This document shows positions 1-6,674 of a stretch of 14,383 nucleotides of DNA, one piece after another (the first letter of the stretch is position 1; each line of letters starts with the position of its first letter). Position numbers and translations under genes: made by a program. The stretch comes from Campylobacterota bacterium. GTDB taxonomy: Bacteria > Campylobacterota > Campylobacteria > Campylobacterales > JAADDG01. The stretch is from NCBI GenBank assembly GCA_013154075.1, contig JAADDG010000166.1:1-14383 (forward strand), given 5' to 3'. Under the pieces are notes generated by a model, which saw nothing but the letters and a program-made list of their open reading frames with translations, was not told the origin of the DNA and made no database searches.

Positions 1-6
1 TCCTTT
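1..6 (-). promoter_or_regulatory. Ribosome binding site of the gene after atpG (probably atpD)
   Basis: Read on the minus strand the first six bases are AAAGGA, a good Shine-Dalgarno sequence lying 14 bases past the atpG stop codon. The gene it serves starts just outside the window. In ATP synthase operons gamma is normally followed by beta (atpD), so atpD is the expected gene, but none of its coding sequence is visible here. Confidence 0.6.
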
Positions 7-19
7 ATTTTCATACGTT

Positions 20-910
20 TTATTTCATTGCTTCCATACCGCTGATAATCTCGATCAGCTCGGTAGTAATAGATTCTTGTCTTGCTTTGTTGTATTGAAT
101 AGTAAGCTGTCTGACTCTCTCTTTGGCGTTATTGGTAGCCGCATCCATAGCCTGCATTCTCGCACTATGCTCGGCAGCCAAAGAGTCGATCAGAGCATAA
201 TACATATTGTATTCGAAATATTTTTTGATAAGCTCGTTTAAAATACTCTCGTCATCTTCCGGCTCCACTTCCATCATAGAGGTGCTCGCTTTTTTCAACT
301 CCTCATCAACCGCAATTTCCACCGGAGTTAGATCCACTCTTTTTATCTCTTGAGTGATCATATTTTTATAACCGTTATGAACGATTATAATTTTATCCGT
401 TACGCCCTCTACGAAATCGTCAATCGCTTCTTTAATGATCTCTTGAGCCTTCTCATATGAAGGAGAGGAACTTACTCCCTCATACTTTTTCAAAAGATCC
501 ACTCCGCTAAAGCTGTAGTACTCTATACCTTTTTTACCTACGGCTCTAAGTCTTACTTTAACGTTTTTCTCTTTGTACTCTTGCATCAAAGCGTTGACGG
601 TTTTGATGGTTTGAACGTTGAAACCTCCGCATAAACCTTTATCCGCCGTAATAAAAAGGATATCCACTTTGGAAGGATTGTCGTTCTTTTCAAAAAACCT
701 TCCTTGGATTCCTCCTATTTTAAACTGGTTTATTTTGTATGCGATGTCAGAGAGAACTTCGTTTATTTTAAGCGCATACTCTCTGGACCTTTTGGCCACT
801 TGCTCCGCCCTTCTTAGTTTGGCGGTGGAAACAAGTTTCATAGCTCTCGTAGTCTTTTGAGTATTTTTAACGCTTTTTATCTTTCTTCTGATATCTTTTA
901 AGTTTGCCAT
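20..910 (-). CDS. atpG: ATP synthase F1 subunit gamma
   Basis: Gamma is the central rotating shaft of F1. It turns inside the alpha/beta hexamer and couples ion flow through Fo to ATP synthesis on the cytoplasmic side of the inner membrane. The 296 residues match the family's usual length. The two coiled-coil ends that form the shaft are both recognisable: the N-terminal segment around residues 1-35, with IRRKIKSVKNTQKTTRAMKL, and the C-terminal segment of about 45 residues, with MQAMDAATNNAKER and a final helix. A Rossmann-like middle region contains FITADKGLCGGFN. The start is ATG with AAGG seven to eight bases upstream; this site overlaps the atpA stop codon, and only 10 bases separate the two genes. 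It is the last complete gene of the leftward atp operon in this window. No irregularities were seen. Confidence 0.98.
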   Translation of the reverse strand: MANLKDIRRKIKSVKNTQKTTRAMKLVSTAKLRRAEQVAKRSREYALKINEVLSDIAYKINQFKIGGIQGRFFEKNDNPSKVDILFITADKGLCGGFNVQTIKTVNALMQEYKEKNVKVRLRAVGKKGIEYYSFSGVDLLKKYEGVSSSPSYEKAQEIIKEAIDDFVEGVTDKIIIVHNGYKNMITQEIKRVDLTPVEIAVDEELKKASTSMMEVEPEDDESILNELIKKYFEYNMYYALIDSLAAEHSARMQAMDAATNNAKERVRQLTIQYNKARQESITTELIEIISGMEAMK

Positions 911-920
911 TTTTTAAACC

Positions 921-2438
921 TTATTTTACTGCAAAAGTCGCTTTGAACTCGTTTAGTGCCTTATTCAATAGATCCTCTATTTCATCGTCAATTTTTTTCT
1001 TAGTAGCGATTTGCTCTAAAATCTCGGGATATTTAGCCTCTATGAACGGATAAAGCTCCGCTTCGAATTTCGTAACGTCTTTTACCGGAATATCATCCAA
1101 GAAACCTTTCGTTCCCGCATAAATGATTACAACTTGTTTCTCTACCGGAAGCGGAGAATATGGAGGCTGTTTTAGAACCTCAACCATTCTTTGACCTCTC
1201 TCAAGCTGCTTTCTACTGCTCTCGTCCAAATCGGAAGCGAATTGAGCGAACGCTTGAAGCTCTCTATATTGAGCAAGATCAAGTCTCAATGTTCCGGAAA
1301 CTTGCTTGATAGCTTTAATTTGAGCGGCACCACCGACTCTCGATACCGACAAACCTACGTTGATAGCCGGTCTGATACCGGAGTTGAAAAGATCCGTCTC
1401 AAGGAAAATCTGACCGTCAGTAATGGAGATAACGTTCGTAGGAATATATGCGGAAACGTCTCCAGCTTGCGTTTCGATAATAGGAAGTGCGGTCAAAGAA
1501 CCGGCACCAAGCTCATCGTTTAGTTTAGCCGCTCTCTCAAGAAGTCTTGAATGGATATAGAAAACGTCTCCCGGATACGCCTCTCTACCCGGAGGTCTTC
1601 TTAGAATCAAAGACATCTCTCTGTAAGCCACGGCGTGTTTAGAAAGATCGTCATAGATAATCAAAGCGTGTCTTGCGTTGTCTCTAAAATACTCTCCCAT
1701 CGTAACACCGCAGTAAGGAGCGATAAATTGAAGAGTAGAAGATTCGCTCGCACTTGCGTTTACAACAATGGTATAATCCATAGCTCCGTGCTCTTCAAGT
1801 TTTTTAACCACTTGAGCTACGGTAGATTGCTTCTGTCCGATAGCTACATAGATACAAATAACGTCTTGTCCCTTTTGGTTGATGATAGTATCTATGGCAA
1901 CCGTAGTTTTACCGGTTTGTCTGTCACCGATAATAAGCTCTCTTTGTCCTCTACCGATCGGAACAAGAGCGTCGATAGCTTTGATACCTGTTTGAAGAGG
2001 CTCGTGAACAGATTTTCTCGCCATAATACCGGGAGCCTTTCTCTCGATGAATCTATACTCCGTAGCCTCGATCGGCCCTTTTCCGTCAATCGGCTCTCCC
2101 AAAGCGTTTACGACTCTTCCTACAAGATTCTCACCCACTGGAACTTGCAAAAGTCTTCCGAGTCTTTTTACGGAAGTTCCCTCTTTGATCCCTTCGCCTT
2201 TTCCGAGAACAACGATACCTACACTTGACTCTTCAAGGTTTAGAACCATACCTTTATCGCCGGTCTCAAACTCCACCATCTCTCCGGCCATAACGTTGTT
2301 AAGACCGTAAACGGAAGCAACTCCGTCACCGAAAGAGATAACTTTTCCCGTCTCTTCGATATCTACGTTAAGCTCGAAATTCTCTATACGCTCTTTCAAG
2401 ATCGAACTAATCTCGTTAGCATTTATCTTAGCACCCAC
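921..2438 (-). CDS. atpA: ATP synthase F1 subunit alpha
   Basis: Alpha forms the F1 hexamer with beta. It carries the non-catalytic nucleotide sites and supplies the arginine finger to the catalytic sites. The 505-residue length is typical. The Walker A loop GDRQTGKT lies at residues 171-178, the Walker B strand ending in IIYDD at about 260-264, and the family signature PAINVGLSVSR at 357-367, with R367 as the expected arginine finger. The N-terminal beta-barrel and C-terminal helical domains are complete. The start codon is GTG, chosen because AAGGAG at 2445-2450 (minus strand) lies six bases upstream and the product then begins MGAKINANEISS, as in relatives. There are 30 bases between it and atpH and 10 bases before atpG, so it is co-transcribed with both. 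Confidence 0.99.
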   Translation of the reverse strand: MGAKINANEISSILKERIENFELNVDIEETGKVISFGDGVASVYGLNNVMAGEMVEFETGDKGMVLNLEESSVGIVVLGKGEGIKEGTSVKRLGRLLQVPVGENLVGRVVNALGEPIDGKGPIEATEYRFIERKAPGIMARKSVHEPLQTGIKAIDALVPIGRGQRELIIGDRQTGKTTVAIDTIINQKGQDVICIYVAIGQKQSTVAQVVKKLEEHGAMDYTIVVNASASESSTLQFIAPYCGVTMGEYFRDNARHALIIYDDLSKHAVAYREMSLILRRPPGREAYPGDVFYIHSRLLERAAKLNDELGAGSLTALPIIETQAGDVSAYIPTNVISITDGQIFLETDLFNSGIRPAINVGLSVSRVGGAAQIKAIKQVSGTLRLDLAQYRELQAFAQFASDLDESSRKQLERGQRMVEVLKQPPYSPLPVEKQVVIIYAGTKGFLDDIPVKDVTKFEAELYPFIEAKYPEILEQIATKKKIDDEIEDLLNKALNEFKATFAVK

Positions 2439-2444
2439 TAATTT

Positions 2445-2450
2445 CTCCTT
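2445..2450 (-). promoter_or_regulatory. Ribosome binding site that fixes the GTG start of atpA
   Basis: AAGGAG on the minus strand, six bases before the GTG codon. It supports GTG, rather than any later ATG, as the start of atpA. Confidence 0.8.
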
Positions 2451-2468
2451 CTCGTTATTTTGGTTTTT

Positions 2469-2999
2469 TTATATAGCTTTTAGAATATGTTCCATTAATT
2501 GAGCTTTGATTCTATCTTGCGATAGACCAACCTCAACGCCTAAAGTATCTATTTCCACTTTGATTCCGGGATAATCCGTAACCTTATTTTGCAATTTTAT
2601 TTTTGAATCGAATTTTTTACTCAACCCCTCTTCAAGCTTATTTAGTTGAGATTTATCTATTTTGAAATTGCTTATAACAAATCCCCTATGCTCGTTTTTC
2701 ATAAAAGAGAGCTGATAATCAAGCTCTTTTACGATAGCGGGGATATCGAGCAACCTTTTGTGAGATACAAGAAGTTTTATAAAATTTTGAAGATATTTAT
2801 CTTTCGTATCCAAAAGAGATAAAACGAACTCCTCTTTCTTCTCTGCGGAAACGTCCGGGGAAAGAATGATATCTATAAACTTTCTATCCTCAAACGCTAA
2901 AACCAGTTTCGATAAAGAGTCGTAAATCTTTTCCAACTCTTTTTTATTCACTCCCTCCATCAGAGCTTTTACATATCTCTTAGCAATATTCATATTCAT
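2469..2999 (-). CDS. atpH: ATP synthase F1 subunit delta (peripheral stalk cap)
   Basis: Delta sits on top of F1 and joins the alpha N-termini to the b/b' stalk, holding the stator still. The 176-residue length is normal. The N-terminus, with IAKRYVKALME, and the six-helix domain behind it fit the OSCP/delta family. The C-terminal part contains the family's typical glycine-rich turn and last helix, here PGIKVEIDTLGVEVGLSQDR followed by KAQL. The ATG start directly abuts the atpF stop codon with no spacer, which suggests translational coupling. A second in-frame ATG lies two codons later, but the AAGG in the end of atpF is better spaced for the first. Sequence identity in this family is low, so the call rests on the ends and on operon position. 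Confidence 0.95.
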   Translation of the reverse strand: MNMNIAKRYVKALMEGVNKKELEKIYDSLSKLVLAFEDRKFIDIILSPDVSAEKKEEFVLSLLDTKDKYLQNFIKLLVSHKRLLDIPAIVKELDYQLSFMKNEHRGFVISNFKIDKSQLNKLEEGLSKKFDSKIKLQNKVTDYPGIKVEIDTLGVEVGLSQDRIKAQLMEHILKAI

Positions 3000-3518
3000 T
3001 TACGCCGCCTTTTTCAAAAGAATATTGACCAAAGTCTTCTCGTCAAGAGCGACACCGCCTTTTTTGAACATCTCGTCCAAAACTTCCTTTACGGTCTCTC
3101 TAACTACTTTTCTACCTTCGATCTCCATTCTCTCTTCGTAAGTTTTTTCCAAAAGAGCCAACTCGTTTTCGAGATCTTTGTTATATTTCTCTTTCAAAAG
3201 CTCGATCTCTTTTTTGGTAACCTCTATCAAAGATTTCGCACTCTCTTTAGCCTCTTCAAGCTCTTTTTGAGCCTGCTCTTTCAAAACCTTAGTCTCTTCA
3301 ACTTTCTTTTGTACTTCTTCAAGTTTAGAAGCTATCCCTTCTCTTCTCTCTTTGAAAAAGTTTTTTATGGGGTTTGCTATCAAATAGTATAAAATAGCGG
3401 CAAAAATAAGAAAGTTGAGAGTCCTGGCAACTATATCGGTACCTCCTTCCGCTTCACCTCCGGAAGCAAAAGCCAGTATGGGCAGCAGTGCCAAAAGCGG
3501 TAACAATTTTTTCTTCAT
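3000..3518 (-). CDS. atpF: ATP synthase Fo subunit b, with N-terminal signal peptide
   Basis: Subunit b is one of the two peripheral-stalk helices linking the membrane part to delta. The 172 residues start with a signal-peptide-like segment: MKKK, a hydrophobic stretch, then AFASGG at about residues 16-21. A second hydrophobic segment around residues 33-50 (LNFLIFAAILYYLIANPI) is the real membrane anchor. The rest is a long, highly charged coiled coil rich in Glu and Lys. Canonical E. coli b has only the anchor. To my knowledge the extra leader is common in Campylobacterota b subunits and implies that a short N-terminus is left in the periplasm. The start is supported by AAGGAG at 3524-3529 (minus strand), which overlaps the atpF' stop. 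A 9-base gap separates it from atpF'. Confidence 0.96.
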   Translation of the reverse strand: MKKKLLPLLALLPILAFASGGEAEGGTDIVARTLNFLIFAAILYYLIANPIKNFFKERREGIASKLEEVQKKVEETKVLKEQAQKELEEAKESAKSLIEVTKKEIELLKEKYNKDLENELALLEKTYEERMEIEGRKVVRETVKEVLDEMFKKGGVALDEKTLVNILLKKAA

Positions 3519-3527
3519 CCCCTCTCC

Positions 3528-3950
3528 TTAAGCTTTAGAAATCTTATTTTTAATGGCTTTTTGAAACTCTGGGAGATGAGCCAAAAGATTTTCTCTAACG
3601 CTTTCTTTCTCCTTTTCGAGTTCAGCCAAAAATTTCGCATACTCGTTCTCTAAAACCTCTTTTTTCTTCGAGATCGCCTCCTCCATTTGAGCCTTTATAG
3701 AGTTTAAAGCGTTCTCTTTAAGCTTATGCGCTTCGGCTTTTGCGTTTGCTATAACGTCATGCGCCTCCTTTTTTAAATTATGGATGCTCTCGTCCATATT
3801 GGAAGCGTTTTTTAAATCTTCCTTAATAAGTTCGTCTCTTCTATTTACATAATCAAGCAGCGGAACATACACCATTTGATTAAGTAAATATATTAAAACG
3901 ATAAAAAGTATGGCCGTCAGGAGCATCAACCCGAAACTGATATCTAACAT
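3528..3950 (-). CDS. atpF': ATP synthase Fo subunit b' (second b-type stalk subunit)
   Basis: This is the partner of subunit b in the peripheral stalk. I call the start at 3950, giving 140 residues that begin MLDISFG, because AAGGAG (3956-3961, minus strand) lies five bases upstream. The reading frame stays open to 4037, but that extension crosses the probable promoter. An in-frame ATG at 3971 (MIDEGER) has no ribosome binding site. One transmembrane helix spans about residues 6-24, followed by YVPLLDYVNRRDE, the usual cytoplasmic exit of b-type subunits, and then a long charged coiled coil to residue 140. Unlike the b subunit encoded next to it, it has no signal peptide, so the two proteins are not simple duplicates. 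It is the first gene of the operon. Genes for subunits a and c are absent here and are usually unlinked in this phylum. Confidence 0.94.
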   Translation of the reverse strand: MLDISFGLMLLTAILFIVLIYLLNQMVYVPLLDYVNRRDELIKEDLKNASNMDESIHNLKKEAHDVIANAKAEAHKLKENALNSIKAQMEEAISKKKEVLENEYAKFLAELEKEKESVRENLLAHLPEFQKAIKNKISKA

Positions 3951-3955
3951 CCGCT

Positions 3956-3961
3956 CTCCTT
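3956..3961 (-). promoter_or_regulatory. Ribosome binding site that fixes the start of atpF'
   Basis: AAGGAG on the minus strand, five bases before the ATG at 3950. It decides against the longer reading-frame starts at 3971 and 4037. Confidence 0.75.
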
Positions 3962-3973
3962 CGTCAATCATTT

Positions 3974-3991
3974 TAAAATTGCGCAATTTTA
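3974..3991. promoter_or_regulatory. 18-base perfect palindrome over the atp -10 box (candidate operator)
   Basis: The bases TAAAATTGCGCAATTTTA read the same on both strands. The core TTGCGCAA recurs at 6266-6273 in front of another gene. The position over the -10 box and predicted start would suit a repressor, but no binding protein is known from this sequence. It could also simply be chance symmetry in AT-rich DNA around one GC core. Confidence 0.35.
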
Positions 3992-4020
3992 CCATAAGAA
4001 AAAAAAAATAAAAATTAAAT
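3986..4020 (-). promoter_or_regulatory. Candidate promoter of the atp operon
   Basis: On the minus strand, TAAAAT (3986-3991) is preceded by a T-rich stretch that includes an uninterrupted run of ten T (3999-4008). A -10 box behind periodic T-rich DNA, with no clear -35, is the known pattern of Campylobacter and Helicobacter sigma-70 promoters. The predicted transcript start is near 3979, giving a leader of about 30 bases. A perfect palindrome overlaps the -10 box and the predicted start site. Confidence 0.5.
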
Positions 4021-4112
4021 GAACAAATATTAGGCACAAAACTATTTTTTCGCCTATTTTTGGAAAATTCTACTCAGGTTATGAAGAAAATAATTTTCAG
4101 TTATTATATTAT

Positions 4113-4134
4113 TTTAATTTTTTTCTGTTAAGAT
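4113..4134 (+). promoter_or_regulatory. Candidate promoter of the lipoprotein gene
   Basis: TAAGAT (4129-4134) follows a T-rich block at 4113-4128, the arrangement expected for this phylum, with a predicted transcript start near 4141. TATTAT-like boxes at 4101-4110 are an alternative. The call is weak because the whole region is AT-rich. Confidence 0.35.
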
Positions 4135-4166
4135 ATTGAAAATTTATCTTTAAAGGATTTATCAAG

Positions 4167-6182
4167 ATGAAAAAATTAAATTTTAATTTACTTTTGGTAA
4201 TTTTTTCTATCTTTATACTCTCAGGCTGCGGAGGTGGCGGCGGCGGAGACAGCGTCTCTATCAATCCAGCCAATAACCCGGTGACAAACAACCCCGTAAC
4301 GGAAGCCGCCAATCAGATGAAAGATACTATCATTACGGGCCAGATAGTGGATCCCGTCGTAGCTAACGGAAAAGTTACGATCAAAGATCCTATGGGACAT
4401 ACTCTCGGATTCGGTTTTACCGACAAAAACGGCCACTACTCCATAAACATAGGACATTACGAAGGGCCTATTCAAGTAGAGCTCGTATGTGGAGAGAATT
4501 CGCAAATGACGGTAAACGGAATGGAGATGAAATGTCCCGCCGGAGACGTTTTCAAAGCTGCCGAAACGGTAGCGGAAAGCGGCAAAGAGATGATAGTCAA
4601 TATGTCTCCTCTATCCGATATGGCCAACTCTTTAGCAGGCGGATTCGGAATGCTTAATTCAAAAAGCATAAAAAAAGCCAAAAAAGCCGTCTTTACGATT
4701 TTCGGAGTGGATCCGACAAAAGACGATCCAAACTCCTACGCCTACTCAAGCGCTCTTAAAGCCTTAAAAGAAGCGGCAAAAAGAGAAAATATCAGCGAAA
4801 AAGAGCTTTTGGACAATATAAAAGCGGATATAGAACAAGGATATATCTCCAAAGACTCCAAAGCCTCAAGAAGCTTTCTTGAGAGAGTACTGGTTTATGC
4901 GATATACACCGCTTTAATAGACGCCATCAACAAAAATCATGTCTTTGACGTGGACGTGGAAGAAGATACGAAAACAAGCATCGACAAAGCTAAAAAAATG
5001 GTAGAAGAGTTAAAAGAGGAGAGTTATATTCTAATAGATCCTAAAGATCCGAACTACGAGGGAGAACTTAAAAAAGAGCTTGATTTATTGCAAGATAGAG
5101 TGGACAATATTTTGATACCCTACTCCAAAAACGCAATAAAAAGTGCCGTGGAGATAGCCAAACTTATAGAAAAAACGGATCAAAACGGCACCGACTCAAA
5201 CTCCATTACGAACACTTTATATACTCTATCGGTAAAAAAAACCGATCAAAAAGAGAACTACTCCAAATGGAATTACAAAATAGAAAAAGATGGAGAAATT
5301 TTCGAGGGAAAAGTTTCAAAAGCGGATAATTTGGAGAAAGGATCCTCATATTCGATAGAGGGCAAAATACCTTCGGCTACAAACGAAGCTCTCGATACCA
5401 AAAAATATCAAAACATAAAAGCGGATATAGAGATAAAAGATAGTAACGAGAGCGAAACCTTAGCGAACTTAACCGCAAGAACCACCGCTTTGTTCGAAAA
5501 AGACACTCCCTCACTCGATCTTAAAATAGATTCTTCAGAGATAAAAATTTTAAAGGAGAAAGAAAGTTATATAATAGAACCTTCTAAGTTATCGATAGAT
5601 TCGAAAATAGAGGAGTTCGACATCAAGGGAGATATAGATCTATCAAATTACGTAAAAAATCAAACCTTCAAACAAAATAACCATTATTTACCTGCTAAGG
5701 GAGTATTCAACGGAACAATCAAAAATAGAGATACTCTAACTCAATTCGACGGCAAAATAGAATTATCTTTAAAAGATCCTCAAACAACCGACCTATCAAA
5801 CGTTTCAAAAACGAATCCTCCTCCATACATACTCAAAATTTCGGGAGATTTTACGGATTACAGATTTATAAAAAGAGCGGTTTGGGCATATGTGGAATAT
5901 CTCGATAACAAAACCGTAAAAACCGAAGGAGAAAGCTCAAGAGACGACATCCTAATCAAATTCGAAGGAAAAGTGGGAGTCGATTACAAAACTCAAAAAA
6001 TAAAATCTTTCGATCTTCAATTCACAAATAAAGATCTCGTTAAACTAAAAATGAGAGTAAACGAAAACAAAGAAGTATCCGGCGAAATAATAAGTGACGG
6101 TAAAAAAGTGGGAGTTATTAAAAACATAGATCAAATACCTTTCATAAAATATGAGGACGGAACTCTACAATCTCTAATCTAA
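4167..6182 (+). CDS. Large outer-membrane-type lipoprotein of unknown function
   Basis: I do not recognise a named family for this 671-residue protein. A lipoprotein signal is clear: MKK, a hydrophobic core, and the lipobox LSGC with Cys21, followed by six glycines. The residue after Cys is Gly, not Asp, so outer-membrane sorting is expected. Residues 56-95 (TGQIVDP through TDKNGHYSI) resemble a small transthyretin-like or carboxypeptidase-regulatory beta domain. The stretch at 144-190, with VNMSPLSDMANSLAG and later FGVDPTKDDP, is like the helical segment found after such domains in other surface lipoproteins. Two further cysteines, C108 and C123, could form a disulfide. Residues 190-340 look helical. 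The part from about 365 to the end looks beta-rich. AAAGGA at 4152-4157 precedes the ATG by nine bases. The gene stands alone between its own promoter and terminator, divergent from the atp operon, where parAB usually lies in relatives. Function is unknown; a surface or adhesion role is only a guess. Confidence 0.85.
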   Translation: MKKLNFNLLLVIFSIFILSGCGGGGGGDSVSINPANNPVTNNPVTEAANQMKDTIITGQIVDPVVANGKVTIKDPMGHTLGFGFTDKNGHYSINIGHYEGPIQVELVCGENSQMTVNGMEMKCPAGDVFKAAETVAESGKEMIVNMSPLSDMANSLAGGFGMLNSKSIKKAKKAVFTIFGVDPTKDDPNSYAYSSALKALKEAAKRENISEKELLDNIKADIEQGYISKDSKASRSFLERVLVYAIYTALIDAINKNHVFDVDVEEDTKTSIDKAKKMVEELKEESYILIDPKDPNYEGELKKELDLLQDRVDNILIPYSKNAIKSAVEIAKLIEKTDQNGTDSNSITNTLYTLSVKKTDQKENYSKWNYKIEKDGEIFEGKVSKADNLEKGSSYSIEGKIPSATNEALDTKKYQNIKADIEIKDSNESETLANLTARTTALFEKDTPSLDLKIDSSEIKILKEKESYIIEPSKLSIDSKIEEFDIKGDIDLSNYVKNQTFKQNNHYLPAKGVFNGTIKNRDTLTQFDGKIELSLKDPQTTDLSNVSKTNPPPYILKISGDFTDYRFIKRAVWAYVEYLDNKTVKTEGESSRDDILIKFEGKVGVDYKTQKIKSFDLQFTNKDLVKLKMRVNENKEVSGEIISDGKKVGVIKNIDQIPFIKYEDGTLQSLI

Positions 6183-6206
6183 AAGGAGACTCTTCTCTCC
6201 TTTTTT
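6181..6206 (+). terminator. Rho-independent terminator of the lipoprotein gene
   Basis: A nine-base-pair stem AAAAGGAGA / TCTCCTTTT (6181-6189 with 6196-6204) with a six-base loop CTCTTC is followed by T's through 6206. The stem begins at the last two bases of the stop codon. The downstream DNA to 6214 stays pure pyrimidine. Confidence 0.85.
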
Positions 6207-6265
6207 CCTCTTTTGCTTAAAAATAATGTTTTTTACTAAAAATTAAAAACAACCTTCGATAAAAG

Positions 6266-6294
6266 TTGCGCAACGTTAGTTATTTGGATATAAT
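6266..6294 (+). promoter_or_regulatory. Promoter of the 93-residue protein gene, with palindrome at the -35
   Basis: A perfect TATAAT box at 6289-6294 lies 17 bases after TTGCGC (6266-6271), which matches the start of a TTGACA -35 box. The -35 is part of the palindrome GTTGCGCAAC (6265-6274), sharing its core with the atp promoter palindrome. The -10 is also enclosed by the inverted repeat TTTGGA-N9-TCCAAA (6283-6303). The predicted start is near 6301. Confidence 0.65.
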
Positions 6295-6320
6295 TTTTCC
6301 AAAAAATTTAAGGGCCGTTT

Positions 6321-6602
6321 ATGAGTGACTGCAATATAAAAGCCAGAATAAGATTCGAAGAGAGATATGCCGGTTTGCTTCTCGATTATAGCGAACATAA
6401 AGAATTAAGAGATAAAATATTTCAAAAAATCGAAGAGACTAAAAAAGAGCTTGAATTAAATCCCGAAGTAGTCGAAAATTGCGATCCCGAAAACCCCGAT
6501 AAATGCGCCGTATATATAGAGTTTCAAGACGATTACGACAGAGTAAGCGGCAAATTTTTCGACACTCTTTTAAATAAACTCGACATAAAAGAGTGCGAAT
6601 AG
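6321..6602 (+). CDS. Small acidic protein with four cysteines, unknown function
   Basis: I do not recognise this 93-residue protein. It has no signal peptide or membrane segment and should be cytoplasmic. Most of it looks helical and charged, with RIRFEERYAGLLLDYSEHKE near the N-terminus and a long Glu/Lys helix at about 25-47. Four cysteines are at 4, 54, 62 and 92. C54 and C62 frame the loop CDPENPDKC, which could bind a metal or form a disulfide, though nothing shows that directly. The C-terminal third (about 63-88) reads as a short strand followed by a helix. The ATG start has AAGG at 6310-6313, seven bases upstream. The gene has its own strong promoter, and codon use agrees with its neighbours, so it is likely real and not a chance frame. 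Confidence 0.75.
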   Translation: MSDCNIKARIRFEERYAGLLLDYSEHKELRDKIFQKIEETKKELELNPEVVENCDPENPDKCAVYIEFQDDYDRVSGKFFDTLLNKLDIKECE

Positions 6603-6620
6603 AGTTTTTGATACTCTTTT
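6601..6620 (+). terminator. Weak candidate terminator after the 93-residue gene
   Basis: AGAGT / ACTCT (6601-6605 with 6613-6617) makes a five-pair stem with a seven-base loop, followed by three more T. A longer alternative pairs AAAAGAGT (6587-6594) with ACTCTTTT (6613-6620). Both are weak. Confidence 0.35.
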
Positions 6621-6662
6621 CATAAAAATTTGGCTAACATTTCAAAAATATCCTCCTAAGAT

Positions 6663-6668
6663 AAAGGA
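6663..6668 (+). promoter_or_regulatory. Ribosome binding site supporting a TTG start at 6675
   Basis: AAAGGA lies six bases before TTG. No ATG in the frame is near it, so the TTG codon is the likely start. A possible -10 box TAACAT (6635-6640) lies upstream and would give a transcript start near 6647, but this is uncertain. Confidence 0.65.
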
Positions 6669-6674
6669 TTCGTT

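Noticed and set aside
1635..2228. Plus-strand open frame of 197 codons inside atpA
   Set aside because: It is antisense to a complete, highly conserved atpA, has no ribosome binding site and resembles no protein; it is a by-product of atpA codon use.
3951..4037. N-terminal extension of atpF'
   Set aside because: The extra residues would be translated from the promoter region, lack a ribosome binding site and do not resemble b-type subunits; the ATG at 3950 has AAGGAG at proper spacing.
4232..4248. GGTGGCGGCGGCGGA shared between the lipoprotein gene and ftsZ (near 13235)
   Set aside because: Both encode runs of glycine with the same preferred codons; this is not a repeat element.
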